Shown in pieces: positions 10,664 through 21,865 of a stretch of DNA of 52,520 nt (positions are counted from its first letter, which is position 1; each line of letters starts with the position of its first letter). This DNA comes from Desulfobacula sp. (GTDB lineage Bacteria > Desulfobacterota > Desulfobacteria > Desulfobacterales > Desulfobacteraceae). The DNA lies in NCBI GenBank assembly GCA_020048635.1, contig JAIFMF010000142.1, positions 1 to 52,520 on the forward strand. Reading direction: 5' to 3'. The translations under genes were made by a program, and so were the position numbers. Under the pieces are notes generated by a model. The model did no database searches and had not been told where the DNA came from. It saw only the letters and a list, made by a program, of their open reading frames with translations.

Positions 10664-11656
10664 TTAATCCTTAAGGGTAAGGGGATTCTCTCCGGATGAT
10701 TGCATGGCGTTCGCATCAGAACGCGCAGCGCCCCGGTCAATTACTTTTTTCATAAAAACCCATGTACCCCAGCCAAAGACCGCCATTCCGAGAAAGAACA
10801 GAAAATAGGAAATCCGCCAATCCATCCCCTGTGTAATCATGCTCCACTCAGACATGCCCCAGATGCTGGCAATCAGATTGAGGGGGAGGAATACAATGTT
10901 GATGAGGGTAAGGTTTTTCAGCAAAACGTTCATATTGTTGTTCACAATTGTCCCGCGGGCATCCATGAGTCCACTGATGACGGAACTGTAAATACTTGCC
11001 TGACGGGAGGCCTGGGCGTTTTCAAGAATGATGTCATCCAGCATCTCAAGGTGCCGGGGCAAAAAATTCATCTGCCCGGTAATACTTCTTAGTTTTCTTA
11101 ACGCAGCAGCATTCCCTTCGATGGCGTCCATATAGTACACAAGGCTTTCACTGAGAAAGAACATTTGAAGCAGATGTTTATTCTCCATGGACACCGTGAT
11201 CTTCTTCTCCAGCTCACCGCTGACCTGCTTGATGATCCTCAAGTGACTGACAAAATGACGGATGGTGCGAAGAAAGAAGGCCAGCATGGCATCCCTGGTA
11301 TCCTCAACATTGCGGAACTCCCTTTCCGTAAAGGATACCCCTCCGGCAGCACGCACAAATGCAAGCCGCTCTTCAATGAGGACCAGGCCCGTAACACTTA
11401 CGCCAAGCTCGACAGCCTCTGAAACGATTGCACTGTCCGGAACTTTCCAGATGAGGAACATTCGTTTTTCTGTAAGCTCAAGTCTCGGAATCTCGTCCGC
11501 ATCCAAAGTCGAAGCCAGATCGTAGTCGTCAAGATGAAACTGTTCCTGAACAAAAACCCGTTCACCATCATCGGGTGAAGCGATTACAAGGATCTGACCG
11601 GAATCATTTTGAGATTCAACAAGGCGACGTCCGGTAATTTCGAAATACTTTATCAT
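10664..11656 (-). CDS. corA: CorA-family divalent cation transporter
   Basis: Two C-terminal TM segments with NNMNVLLKNLTLINIVFLPLNLIASIWGMSEW (GMN-related motif read as GMS). Confidence 0.85.
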   Translation of the reverse strand: MIKYFEITGRRLVESQNDSGQILVIASPDDGERVFVQEQFHLDDYDLASTLDADEIPRLELTEKRMFLIWKVPDSAIVSEAVELGVSVTGLVLIEERLAFVRAAGGVSFTEREFRNVEDTRDAMLAFFLRTIRHFVSHLRIIKQVSGELEKKITVSMENKHLLQMFFLSESLVYYMDAIEGNAAALRKLRSITGQMNFLPRHLEMLDDIILENAQASRQASIYSSVISGLMDARGTIVNNNMNVLLKNLTLINIVFLPLNLIASIWGMSEWSMITQGMDWRISYFLFFLGMAVFGWGTWVFMKKVIDRGAARSDANAMQSSGENPLTLKD

Positions 11657-11842
11657 CTTGTTTGTCTCCGTGTTTTGAATCGTCTTGAATTTTCTATGAC
11701 AGTTTTCTACCCCTCGGGTAAAACAATGTCAAGTTCAAAAACCGCTTAACAGGTTAGAAAGACAGGGTCAGGACTTCTAAATAGTCTTTGATTTCATCCT
11801 TAACTTAAACTCAATATTCACTTTCAGGATGCCCAAATTAAA

Positions 11843-14800
11843 TTATTCGCAGAGAATATTGACGACTGCTTTCAAAGGCCGATCAAAAAAAACACCGGAT
11901 TCCGGGCCGAAATCCGGGTGCATCCCCCGGATGAAAAGATAGAGCACACCCCCGAAATGGGTATCATAATCATAGGGTTTCATCCTTGATTCAAGGTATT
12001 TGTGCAAGGCCGCCACATAGAAATAATATTGCAGAAAATAATGATTCTCTGCCATGGCATCGGTCATATTCTGCCTTGAATAGTGATCATATGTGTCTCC
12101 GAGAAAATTGGTTTTGTAATCCACAATATACCATTTCCCCTGATGCCGGATCACAAGATCAATAAACCCTTTCATAAACCCTTTAAATTCATCTGTCGAA
12201 ATCTGCGATAGCCTTTTTGCATACTCTTTTAGAGGTGAGTCCGGGCCAGACTGTTCCAAGGCCTTTTTTATGGATGACATCCGGAACGGGTTCACTGGAA
12301 AAACAAATTCCATTTCATTGATTCGGTCCTGCTTTCCGATGTCCTTGAGGCAGAACCTGGAAGGCCCTTTGATGAGGCATGTCTCAAGCACTTCTCTAAT
12401 ACTCTCACGGGCTGTTTCAAGAAGTCCGGGAGTTGAAAGACCGGACCTGCCCGCCTTTATTTGAACGAGCTCCGGGATGGTGTCCGGGTCTCCTGCAAAA
12501 TCAAGGGTTTCAAATACAGAATGGAAAAAATCACCGGTTCTTGCACCTTTTGGAAAAAGAGCCAGGGTGACTGGTCTTGATCTTTCTCTGGATAGATGGA
12601 CGGGTCTGTCCTCAAAAATCTCATGGGAAGACTCATGGGTAAGGGCTGAAAAGCTGGACATCTTCCAGGCTGCCGTGATCCTTTGATGTATTTGTCTTGA
12701 AGACAAGTCATATGTTTCCGGGTCCGGAGACTTGAACCGTCCATTTGATCCATGGGTAAAAATCTCCATCAAAATACTTTGTTCTGAATCGGATAAAAGC
12801 CTTTCAAGATCCGTTATCATGGCCGAATCGTCTTTACACCCCGCAGGATGCAAAAGCGACCCGAGAGCTGAAGCCTCAACGGATTTGAATCCCCCCCAGA
12901 TAATCCTGCACAGGGCTGATGCCCGTGTCAATGCCACATACAGGAGCCGTCTTTGCTCTGCCCTTTCTTCCATTTCAAAACAGGCTCGGGCGATTTCCAT
13001 ATCATCTGATCCAAGATCCAGAGTCAGATTATGTTTTTTTTCAGGGTCATGGAAAAGAATATTGTCCTGAGAGGGTCTTTTTGTCCCTTCCCAGAGGAAA
13101 GGAAGATACACCACTGGATATTCAAGCCCCTTGCTTTTATGAAGGGTGATAATGGCCACAGCTTTTTTATCGCTTTCAAGCCTGAGTTCATCGACCGATT
13201 CATCCCTTATATCCTTTGACATTTGCCGCCCATACCATTTTAGAAGGGAATGGGGCGAGAACTGCTGTTCAAGACAGGCCTTTGAAACCAGTTCCGAAAG
13301 GTGATAAAAATTGGTAAGCCCTCTTTCATTCAGTCCTGTTTCTTTTTTTAAAAATGCAGCCTCCGAATGAAACAAGGCCATGATCATGGTAACAAAGCCC
13401 CGGGTTTCCCAGAGGATACGATATTGCCTGAACCGGTCCTGCCATTCAAAAAATTGATCTTCTTCCTGATTCAGGTCGGTAATCGATTGAGATGAAAAAT
13501 TGAACACTGACGTGCAAAGGGCGGCAAAAAGACTGCCCTTGTTTTCCGGCTGATAAACCGCCCAGAGGATGTCATAAAGATCCAGGGCCTCTCTTGAATC
13601 AAAAACAGATCCGGTTTTGGAGAGATAGGAAGGAATACCCTTAAAAGACAGGGCCTTTTGCACTTGTTCCGCCTGGATATTGGTTCGGACCAGCACGGCA
13701 ATATCGCCTGGACTGATCTTTCGGGGAACTGAATCGTCGGCTTTTTTGTCCACAAGTCGTTTTTCTGATTGCAGGAGAGACAGGATATCCTCGGCCACGA
13801 TGTCCGGCACCCGTTTTTCCGCAGTATCCTTGCTGATATAGCCTTCCCTGTCCAGGGTTCTGCCTTCTCTTTTGATAAAACAGAACTGAAGCGGCGGCAG
13901 TGGTGTGTTTTCTTTCATCAGAAGATTTTTAGCCGTCTGAGGGGTGCCGACCTTTAAAAAGGCGATGTCTGTATATAAGAAAGAATTTTCAGCAACTGAA
14001 AAAACCGTATTAACGGCTTTCACCAGCATTGGAGAAGACCGATAATTTTTTTCAAGGGTAAATTTTTTTTCACTCTGGGCAGAGGCTTTCAGATAGGCAA
14101 AAATATCCCCTCCCCTGAATCCGTAGATGGCCTGCTTAGGATCTCCGATCATGAAAAACGGGGTACCGGGAGTTAAGAAAAGCTTTGAAAAAATATCATA
14201 CTGGGCCGGGTCTGTATCCTGGAATTCATCGATGAGGCAGGCAGACCAGGTTTGCCGGACTGCTTTTTGAAGCAGATCTGCTCCATCGCCCTCAAGGGCC
14301 AATGCAAGATCGTTGATCAAATCGTCAAAAAAACAGAGGCCCTGGGCTTTTTTCATCTTGTCGAGTTCTGTGCTGAAAAAAGACAGAAATTCAATTTTCA
14401 GCCGGATGAGACTTTTTTCAAACTCCTGATAAAAATTAAGCAAGTCTTCGCAGAGATCAAAGAACCCATTTTCCGGCGGGCTTTCTCCCGGCTTGGTTTT
14501 TTGCGCCATCCGTGTTCGGGTGAATTTATAAAGACTGTCTCCATCCTCGGTCATTTCGAACAGGGTATTGCCGCCGTCCTGTTCAAGTTTCAGACGGGCT
14601 TGAAAAAGCCAGGCCGGGACATTTCGTTTTGAATAGCTTTTCTTATCAATCCCACTATGATTAAGGATGAGGCCGCAGAGCTCCTTTTCCTGATGGATCA
14701 GAATGTCCCTGATTTTTTTAACGGTTTCCCGGTAAAGGTCAAACTCCATTTTAGCGGGTTCAGGAATGGGTCTGATGAGAATCCCCGGTCTTGACACCAC

Positions 14801-15376
14801 AGATTTGAACATGTCAACAAAGCGATCCGGGGTCACCTTCTGAAAATCCAGAAATTTTAGAAACAATGGGTCTTCATTGTTGACATGGCCCATGAAAAAA
14901 TCGTAGCCCTTCTGACGCAAAAACGAAGACCGGTCCGGCATAAGCTCTATATCGAAAAGAGACCGGCTTTCAAAGGCATTTTCTTTTAATACCCTGAGAC
15001 AGAAGGAATGAATGGTCATGATGGCAGCCTGGTCAAAGCAGATCAGGGCCAGTTTCAATCTTCTTTGGATCAATACCGGGTCAGTCTGACGGCTCAAAAA
15101 CGCTGAGAGGTCATCCTTGGAGTCACCGGTCTGACTGCCCGATGATGGATCAGACAGATTCTTCAAGGCCTGGAAAAGTCTTTTCCGGATTCTGAGTTTC
15201 AGTTCTGCCGCAGCCGCCTCCGTAAATGTCACGACGAGGATGGATTCAACAGGATACCCCTCAGCCACAAGGCGGCAGTAAAGGGTGGTAATGGTATGGG
15301 TTTTCCCTGTTCCGGCACTGGCCTCGATAAGGGTGGATTTTTTCAGATCAATATCAAATGGGTCCAGAGTTTTCAT
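11843..15376 (-). CDS. recB: RecBCD subunit RecB-like helicase/nuclease
   Basis: Walker A EASAGTGKTHTI, DEFQDTDPAQYDIF, IGDPKQAIYGFRGGDIFAY, C-terminal nuclease motif DLVIRHQGKWYIVDYKTN. Confidence 0.93.
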   Translation of the reverse strand: MKTLDPFDIDLKKSTLIEASAGTGKTHTITTLYCRLVAEGYPVESILVVTFTEAAAAELKLRIRKRLFQALKNLSDPSSGSQTGDSKDDLSAFLSRQTDPVLIQRRLKLALICFDQAAIMTIHSFCLRVLKENAFESRSLFDIELMPDRSSFLRQKGYDFFMGHVNNEDPLFLKFLDFQKVTPDRFVDMFKSVVSRPGILIRPIPEPAKMEFDLYRETVKKIRDILIHQEKELCGLILNHSGIDKKSYSKRNVPAWLFQARLKLEQDGGNTLFEMTEDGDSLYKFTRTRMAQKTKPGESPPENGFFDLCEDLLNFYQEFEKSLIRLKIEFLSFFSTELDKMKKAQGLCFFDDLINDLALALEGDGADLLQKAVRQTWSACLIDEFQDTDPAQYDIFSKLFLTPGTPFFMIGDPKQAIYGFRGGDIFAYLKASAQSEKKFTLEKNYRSSPMLVKAVNTVFSVAENSFLYTDIAFLKVGTPQTAKNLLMKENTPLPPLQFCFIKREGRTLDREGYISKDTAEKRVPDIVAEDILSLLQSEKRLVDKKADDSVPRKISPGDIAVLVRTNIQAEQVQKALSFKGIPSYLSKTGSVFDSREALDLYDILWAVYQPENKGSLFAALCTSVFNFSSQSITDLNQEEDQFFEWQDRFRQYRILWETRGFVTMIMALFHSEAAFLKKETGLNERGLTNFYHLSELVSKACLEQQFSPHSLLKWYGRQMSKDIRDESVDELRLESDKKAVAIITLHKSKGLEYPVVYLPFLWEGTKRPSQDNILFHDPEKKHNLTLDLGSDDMEIARACFEMEERAEQRRLLYVALTRASALCRIIWGGFKSVEASALGSLLHPAGCKDDSAMITDLERLLSDSEQSILMEIFTHGSNGRFKSPDPETYDLSSRQIHQRITAAWKMSSFSALTHESSHEIFEDRPVHLSRERSRPVTLALFPKGARTGDFFHSVFETLDFAGDPDTIPELVQIKAGRSGLSTPGLLETARESIREVLETCLIKGPSRFCLKDIGKQDRINEMEFVFPVNPFRMSSIKKALEQSGPDSPLKEYAKRLSQISTDEFKGFMKGFIDLVIRHQGKWYIVDYKTNFLGDTYDHYSRQNMTDAMAENHYFLQYYFYVAALHKYLESRMKPYDYDTHFGGVLYLFIRGMHPDFGPESGVFFDRPLKAVVNILCE

Positions 15377-18300
15377 GGCAGTTCCTCCCGATTTTCCAGC
15401 AACGGCCTGAAAACCCGTACCGCATTTTTCGCAAATCCAGAGGAAAGAAGGGTTTCCATATTTTCAAAGGGGTCATTGTTTTCAACACAGAGGCCCACAT
15501 ACCGGTTTTCCTTTTCCCCTGTTCCCTGATGCCGGTCATACCAGAATTTCTTTGCCCGGCCCATGGCTTTTGATACGGATTCCTCAGTCAGGACGAACCC
15601 ATCTAAAGACAAGGCTTCAGCAAACTGAAAGGATGTTTCGCAGAAAAAATAAAAGGGTTCTTTTCTGCCTTTCTGAAACATCTCGATCAATTCCCTGAGA
15701 TAAAGACCGGCATCAAGTCCGAGCTCCCGAAATTTATAGGCCAATACCGGTTTTTTCCCTTTGGGGTCTCTTCCAAAAAGAAAGGTTGACTTGGGATAAT
15801 CAAGAGGCCCGGCTGCATTTAAAAACAGATGTCTGATCCAGGCAGATAAAAACCTTGCCCCGTTCAGTCTGCCAAAACCGATGAGAAAAGACCCGGCTTC
15901 CCGGATATCCTTTAATTGTCCCGAAACCCTGACTCCCTCCACATCAACCTCAGCCGCGATGGGCGGCAGGTGTTTCATGGCCGATATCTTTCTTGCCGCC
16001 TCAATCAGGGGGGCTGCCAAAGCCATGAGCTTTTCATATTCAAGTCTGCCTTTCCTTCCGGGCGGAAGGCTTCCCATGGCTTTTAAAACAGGATAGCGGT
16101 CGGCTTCATGGGACACTGTTTCATAGGGTAGCAATGCCTCTTTTTCAAGGATCAGGCTCCCCAGAAGGTATTGATCCAGCCCGGCCACGGTGAAGGCTTC
16201 CCGGTCTTCTTTTTCTTCTTCAAGGATTTTCAGGGTGATGTTCAACCCGTTTTTTACAAACCCTTCAATGGGGTTTCTGAAAAAACGGAGAAGGTCATCA
16301 AGGGAGATGGTTAAAAGCGGTTCCTCCGATTTCTCTGCTCCTACTGCCTCAACAAAGGGTGGCTTTTCCCGCTTTTCCTTTAAAAGCGCAGCCGCCATCC
16401 GGCAATTGTCCTTTGAATAGGAGAAAAGCGGGCCTGAACCGTCAAAATAGCTTGCATCAAAGGGATGAAGAGGGTGGAAGAATCTATGTTGATACCCTTC
16501 CGGAAAAATAAAACTCTGGTCCATAATCTCCATGAGTTCACTGACAACACCTGAGCAGGGAATCAAAGAATTATCTTTTATGCTCATGCCGGTATAGGTG
16601 ATGATCAATTTTTGCCTTGCCGACAAAAGGGTCTCCAGGAAAAGATAGAGGTCTTCATGCCGTTCATTTTTATCCCCCGGTCGTGGAAATTTTTTCATGA
16701 GGTTGAAGCCTGGCGTGAAAACCTTTTTGGGAAACGCGGTTTCATCCATTCCCATGAGCACCACAATTTTAAAGGGAATGCTGCGCATGGGCAGGATATT
16801 GCAGAAGGTGATGTTCCCGGACATAAAATTTCCCTGGGAGATATTGAGATCAAATTTCCGAGCCATGAGGGAATGCACCACGTCAAAAGAAACCGCATCT
16901 GTAAATCCTGCTATTTTTGCACCGGACTCAAGCTCATCCAGGGTTCCCATGAGAAAAAAAAGGTCTTCGGATGTTTTGTTGCTTTCATCCAGCAATGAAC
17001 GGGCCAATTGCCTTAGTACCCGCATCCAGGTCTCCATGGCTTTTTCGCCTTCAAGGCTGGAAAGCCCGGAAAAAAGGGCATTGCAAAAGGCAGCCAATTT
17101 TCCCAGCACTTCAAGGTCAAGCCCTTCAAAGGACTCGCAGGGCAGAATGCCCTGAACCAGCCCATCATAGCCTTCCGGCATGGCCATACCCATGAAAAGC
17201 CGGTTCAACCCGAACTGCCAGGTGTTTTCCTCAAAAGGATCAAATCCCAAGGCCTTTCGGTGATCGGCATCCCGTCCCCAGAGGATGCCCGAATCGTCAG
17301 CCATCTGTTCGATCTTTGCCACATCATCAACGCTGATCCTGAATTTTTTTGCAATGGATTCAGACAGCAGCAGATCCAGAACCAGGCTTTTCTCAAGCCT
17401 GGAATTCTGGAGCGCCAGGATTTTTAAAAAGGCTTCAAGGGGTTCGGATTCTGATCTTTTCCTGCGGTCGCTGATGGAAAAAGGCAAGGGTGTTTCAAGG
17501 GAAAACACGGATTCGATAAAGGGGGCGTAGGCCTCGATATCCGGCATCATGACAATGATATCATGGGGGGCAAGGTCCGGGTTCTTTTCAAACTCATTCA
17601 AGAGAAGGTCTTTTAACACCTGGGCTTCCCGCATGGGCGAATGACAGGCATGGATAGCGATGGAGGTGTCAGACGGATCAAGAGCCAGGGGCTGGGTCTC
17701 AGCCTCCGCATCTCGATGATAAAGATTCAGGATATCCGATTGAAGCACAAAAAGCATGGAATCGGATACTTCAAGTGGGTCAAGGAAGAGATCTTCAAAG
17801 GGTTCCTGGTAATGAAAGGATTCAAGGCTTGAGTGAAACCGGATACCGGAAGCACCAAGTGAAGACAGAAACGGATTCACGGGTTCATCAAACAGGAATT
17901 CAGCAGCTTTTGTTTTCCCGTCTTTGACCGCCTTTTTTTCGGTCTCCCGGTCTGATCGGATATCAAAAAAAAACCGATTAGAGGGGGTCAATAAAAAAAG
18001 ATGGATATCCATGATTGCGGATACTTTTTCAAACACCTGCAAAAAAAGTTCCGGAAGAGCGGATATGCCGAAAAGAGAGATCTGGGAAGGAAGGCCGTCC
18101 ATATTAAATTTTTCTTTTGTAAACCCATGAAAAAAGGTTTGGGCTCTGAAGGCAAGGTGATTCTCAGGCCTGATCGCCATCATCTTTTGAAAAAGAAAGG
18201 CCTGCCAGTCTGCCGAAGGGTCTTTCATGATGTCTTTTTTGCGCCCCTTCTGCCAGTCCAAAAGCATGTCTGAACGGTAAACCTCATAATCATCAAAGAG

Positions 18301-18696
18301 TGTTGCGATTTTCTGAGAGACCTGAAACAGCTTTTTGCCGGTCAAATCCTCCCGGATATAGTCTTCAATGCCGGACAATTCCTTTAACGACCTGTTTTCC
18401 CGGATGAGTTTCATAACCGACCAGAAAAAAAAATCTTCATTCACCGTTTCATCCTGATTTTCAAAAGGTGCAAAATGAGACAAAAGCTCATCCACCAAAG
18501 GCCGGGGGAATACAAAACGCATATTGGCAGAGATCCCCAGGCGTTTTGCCAGTTCCAGAGAAATCCACTGCTTCATTCCCCTGGATTGGACAGCGATCCA
18601 TCCGGGCATCATTGGATTGTCCGACGCCTCTGCCAGGATGGACGAAAGTCCCTGCATCAGGATTTCCATTCTATTGCTTTTAATGATATTGAACAA
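15373..18696 (-). CDS. recC: RecBCD subunit RecC-like
   Basis: Size (1107 aa), AVQSRGMKQWISLELAKRLGISAN motif, ATGA coupling to recB. Confidence 0.9.
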   Translation of the reverse strand: MFNIIKSNRMEILMQGLSSILAEASDNPMMPGWIAVQSRGMKQWISLELAKRLGISANMRFVFPRPLVDELLSHFAPFENQDETVNEDFFFWSVMKLIRENRSLKELSGIEDYIREDLTGKKLFQVSQKIATLFDDYEVYRSDMLLDWQKGRKKDIMKDPSADWQAFLFQKMMAIRPENHLAFRAQTFFHGFTKEKFNMDGLPSQISLFGISALPELFLQVFEKVSAIMDIHLFLLTPSNRFFFDIRSDRETEKKAVKDGKTKAAEFLFDEPVNPFLSSLGASGIRFHSSLESFHYQEPFEDLFLDPLEVSDSMLFVLQSDILNLYHRDAEAETQPLALDPSDTSIAIHACHSPMREAQVLKDLLLNEFEKNPDLAPHDIIVMMPDIEAYAPFIESVFSLETPLPFSISDRRKRSESEPLEAFLKILALQNSRLEKSLVLDLLLSESIAKKFRISVDDVAKIEQMADDSGILWGRDADHRKALGFDPFEENTWQFGLNRLFMGMAMPEGYDGLVQGILPCESFEGLDLEVLGKLAAFCNALFSGLSSLEGEKAMETWMRVLRQLARSLLDESNKTSEDLFFLMGTLDELESGAKIAGFTDAVSFDVVHSLMARKFDLNISQGNFMSGNITFCNILPMRSIPFKIVVLMGMDETAFPKKVFTPGFNLMKKFPRPGDKNERHEDLYLFLETLLSARQKLIITYTGMSIKDNSLIPCSGVVSELMEIMDQSFIFPEGYQHRFFHPLHPFDASYFDGSGPLFSYSKDNCRMAAALLKEKREKPPFVEAVGAEKSEEPLLTISLDDLLRFFRNPIEGFVKNGLNITLKILEEEKEDREAFTVAGLDQYLLGSLILEKEALLPYETVSHEADRYPVLKAMGSLPPGRKGRLEYEKLMALAAPLIEAARKISAMKHLPPIAAEVDVEGVRVSGQLKDIREAGSFLIGFGRLNGARFLSAWIRHLFLNAAGPLDYPKSTFLFGRDPKGKKPVLAYKFRELGLDAGLYLRELIEMFQKGRKEPFYFFCETSFQFAEALSLDGFVLTEESVSKAMGRAKKFWYDRHQGTGEKENRYVGLCVENNDPFENMETLLSSGFAKNAVRVFRPLLENREELP

Positions 18697-18843
18697 AACT
18701 CAAATTCCTCATGATCCAATTGTGATCTAAGGGTTTTTTCGCACCATAGCAAACCTTAAATCAGCAATGAAACCCAATTATTTTCCACTTGGTTTTTCCA
18801 TGGAATGATGATAGCAGTTCTGAATTCCAATGGAATCCCCGGC

Positions 18844-19638
18844 TCAGAAAGAATTTATTTCTTTTGACAGATACCTTTGAAGAATTTGTTTAACAACCCC
18901 TTTTTTTTTGATTCGATTCAGAGCATGCTGAAATGCACTCACAAAGCCGTTTGAGACATCTTTGCTAAAGGCGAAATAATCTTCAGTCCCTTCAAAATTG
19001 TAAACGGTTTTGAAATCACGGGGGTTCAAAGATTTTTTTTTGATCAGCCATCTAGCGGAGAGATCTCCATGGGCCCAGAGATCGATCATTCCGCTGTTCA
19101 GACTCTGAAGGAGGTCGACTGCGGCATCCTCACCAAAGGCATAGTAAAGACTCTCGGGCGGCAAATCCGATGCCAGCAGTATTTTTTCAGAGATATCTTC
19201 TTTGATAACCCCGGTTTTCAGGCTTCGAAGCCGGTCAATGGAATGGATACGGATATCGCTGCCCGATTTTGCTATAAGGATAATTCGGCTATGAGTCACA
19301 GGTCCTGCCCATTTGAACAGGGATTCTCTTTCTTTGGTCCTGGCCATTCCGAACAGGCATTTTTTCCCGCCAGCCGACAGAGACTGATATCCTCTGGCCC
19401 GGGGGAGCACCGAAATCTGGTCCCAGTCCAGTCGGGACTCCATTTGTTTGGAAACAGCCATTAACACTTCCACAAAGATTCCCTTGATTTTATCGTCTTC
19501 AATATAATTTAAAGGAGGATAATCCTCCGTCATGAACTGGATTTCCTGGATGCTTTCCGATGCCGCTGCAGGATCCAGGCAGACTGATAGATCGATAAAA
19601 AAGATGGACAGAATCAGCAGAAGGATATTTTTTTTCAT
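18844..19638 (-). CDS. Periplasmic substrate-binding protein (bacterial extracellular solute-binding family 3-like)
   Basis: Signal peptide; EIQFMTEDYPPLNYIEDDKIKGIFVEVLMAVSKQM. Confidence 0.8.
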   Translation of the reverse strand: MKKNILLLILSIFFIDLSVCLDPAAASESIQEIQFMTEDYPPLNYIEDDKIKGIFVEVLMAVSKQMESRLDWDQISVLPRARGYQSLSAGGKKCLFGMARTKERESLFKWAGPVTHSRIILIAKSGSDIRIHSIDRLRSLKTGVIKEDISEKILLASDLPPESLYYAFGEDAAVDLLQSLNSGMIDLWAHGDLSARWLIKKKSLNPRDFKTVYNFEGTEDYFAFSKDVSNGFVSAFQHALNRIKKKGVVKQILQRYLSKEINSF

Positions 19639-19915
19639 TGTGCTTTTCCTTAACGTTTTTTGTTTCAGCCTTTTTAAGCCGACTCCGGCAATACACCCAC
19701 CATATATAGGTTATTGGGGCTAAAATCAAGCTGGATACCAAGGTCCTTTCATTATTCAGGAAGGTGAACCTGGAGGGGATGTATTTATGATGATTCAAAG
19801 CGCCGGTGACAGAGGAAGGAATAGGAGAAAACTTAAAAAACAGGTGTTCGATTGACAGGCCGGAAACGATGATGATACCGTAGTGCTAAAATGATATCGA
19901 CACAAAGATATAAAA

Positions 19916-20839
19916 ATGATTATTAAAGAAAACGGAAAAATCAGTGACGGATTTTACGTTATCGGTCCTGCAGCCATACCGGTGTATCTTTTGGACGGAC
20001 CTGCGCCAATCCTTTTTGATGGCGGGTTTACTGCCCTTGCACACCTTTATGAAACTCAGATCAAAGAAGTTTTAGGCGACAGAAAACCTGCATATCTTTT
20101 CATCACCCATTCCCATTTTGACCATATCGGGGCTGTCAGCCATTTTAAACAGGTATGGCCCGAGCTTAAAATTGGTGGCTCTGTGCGCTGCCAGGAAATC
20201 CTGGCAAAACAAAGCGCTGTTCAATTGATGAAAGATTTAAACTTTGAAGGCACAAAAAATTTAAAAGAAATGGGGGTTCATCCTCTCAATGAGAAATCTT
20301 TTGAACCCTTTGATATGGATATCCTGATTCAACCGGAAAAAATGATTGAGCCGTCCCCCCATCTATCGCTGATGGGTTTAAGCACACCCGGACACACATG
20401 GGATTTCATCAGCTATTGGATTCCGGAAAGAAAAATCCTGATCGCCTCGGAAGCGGTGGCTTGTTATCAGAATGACGGATACCTGCAGACTGAATTTTTA
20501 GTCGATTTTGATGCAAATCTTGAGTCTTTAAAAAAAATCAAAGACCTGGAACCAATAGTTCTGTGCGGAGGCCACCACGCAGTGTTTACAGACGAAGATG
20601 CCATGCAGCACATCAGTGCCTCCGTAGAAGCGGCAAATCATTATCTGACCATGACCGAAGAGTTCCTTGGTGAGGAAAAGGGTGATATTAACCGATCGGT
20701 TTCCAGAGTCAAGGCCGTGGAATGGGACAACAGACCCTGGCCGAAGCAGCCTGAGTCTGCCTATCTGTTAAATACCCGGCAAAGGGTGAAAACCATATGG
20801 GCGAGGATGAATAAACATAGGAATTATAAAAAATGCTGA
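19916..20839 (+). CDS. MBL-fold metallohydrolase
   Basis: THSHFDHIGAVSHF and GLSTPGHTWDFISYW motifs. Confidence 0.88.
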   Translation: MIIKENGKISDGFYVIGPAAIPVYLLDGPAPILFDGGFTALAHLYETQIKEVLGDRKPAYLFITHSHFDHIGAVSHFKQVWPELKIGGSVRCQEILAKQSAVQLMKDLNFEGTKNLKEMGVHPLNEKSFEPFDMDILIQPEKMIEPSPHLSLMGLSTPGHTWDFISYWIPERKILIASEAVACYQNDGYLQTEFLVDFDANLESLKKIKDLEPIVLCGGHHAVFTDEDAMQHISASVEAANHYLTMTEEFLGEEKGDINRSVSRVKAVEWDNRPWPKQPESAYLLNTRQRVKTIWARMNKHRNYKKC

Positions 20840-21441
20840 CAACTAAAGAAGCAATTGAGAACCGAAGAAGCATCCGCAAATTCAAGCCTGATCCGATACC
20901 AGAGGAGCATCTCAGGGAACTCTTGAATGCTGCCCGGTTGGCGCCTTCGGGCTGCAATGCCCAGCCATGGCGATTCAAAATCGTTGAAGAAGAGAATATT
21001 AAAGCTGGATTGGCCGAGGCAGCCTTTGATCAGAATTTTATTTCCAGGGCGCCTGTTGTGATTGTCTGCTGTGCGGACATTCAAGGGTATCTTGACGGCA
21101 CGGTTTCAGGAATACAGGATCTGGGGAAAATCGGTGCTGTCGAGGACCGGATCGTCACCATCCTTCAGGGAAAAGCCAAAATTCTGGAAACAATTGATCG
21201 CAATGAAATCGGCCCCCGAATTGCGGCAAATGTCGCCATTGCCATCGAACATATTGTATTAAGGGCGCTGGATTTTGGTCTTGGAACCTGCTGGATTCGG
21301 TTGATGGATGAAATAAAGGTAAAAAAGCTGTTTGGCTGGGATGATAATATTCATGTGGTTGCCCTTCTTCCCATCGGCTATCCGGCAGAATTTCCTAAAG
21401 AAAGGAAAAGATTAGCGCTGCATGAAATATTAATCGACTGA
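20833..21441 (+). CDS. Nitroreductase family protein
   Basis: AIENRRSIRKFKPDPIPEEHLRELLNAARLAPSGCNAQPWRF. Confidence 0.9.
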   Translation: MLTTKEAIENRRSIRKFKPDPIPEEHLRELLNAARLAPSGCNAQPWRFKIVEEENIKAGLAEAAFDQNFISRAPVVIVCCADIQGYLDGTVSGIQDLGKIGAVEDRIVTILQGKAKILETIDRNEIGPRIAANVAIAIEHIVLRALDFGLGTCWIRLMDEIKVKKLFGWDDNIHVVALLPIGYPAEFPKERKRLALHEILID

Positions 21442-21472
21442 CTTTAAATTTGAATAAAGCATATGACCGATC

Positions 21473-21850
21473 ATGATCTTCCGCATTGCAGCCGACGCTG
21501 CACTCCTTATCCATCTTGCCTTTATTCTCTTTGCTGCGGCAGGCGCCTTACTCGTCATCCGACGACCATGGATGGCTTTTGTTCAGATACCGGCCGCAAC
21601 CTGGGGAGCCTTTGTTGAAATCTCAGGAAAGGTCTGCCCCCTAACCTACCTTGAAAATTATTTTCTCATTAGGGCCGGTCAATCCGGATATACAGAGAGC
21701 TTTGTAGACCACTATCTGCTGTCTCTCATTTACCCAGCGGATCTCACGCGAGAAATTCAATACCTGCTGGCATCGGTTGTGGTTCTTTTTAATCTTGTGA
21801 TCTACTGCTGCCTTATTTACCGCATCTCTGCAGGAAGAAGCCAGACCTGA
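21473..21850 (+). CDS. DUF2784-like membrane protein
   Basis: LIHLAFILFAAAGALLV... CPLTYLEN..IRAGQSGYTESFVDHYL pattern. Confidence 0.75.
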   Translation: MIFRIAADAALLIHLAFILFAAAGALLVIRRPWMAFVQIPAATWGAFVEISGKVCPLTYLENYFLIRAGQSGYTESFVDHYLLSLIYPADLTREIQYLLASVVVLFNLVIYCCLIYRISAGRSQT

Positions 21851-21865
21851 CCGGTAGATCAAGGA

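Noticed and set aside
12270-18730. Numerous ORFs antisense to recB and recC in the ORF track
   Set aside because: Opposite-strand frames of long conserved genes; translations show no recognisable domains.
18781-18840. TTCCATGGAA and ATTCCAATGGAAT palindromes upstream of the solute-binding protein
   Set aside because: Located downstream of the minus-strand gene's stop, and too short to assign a function.
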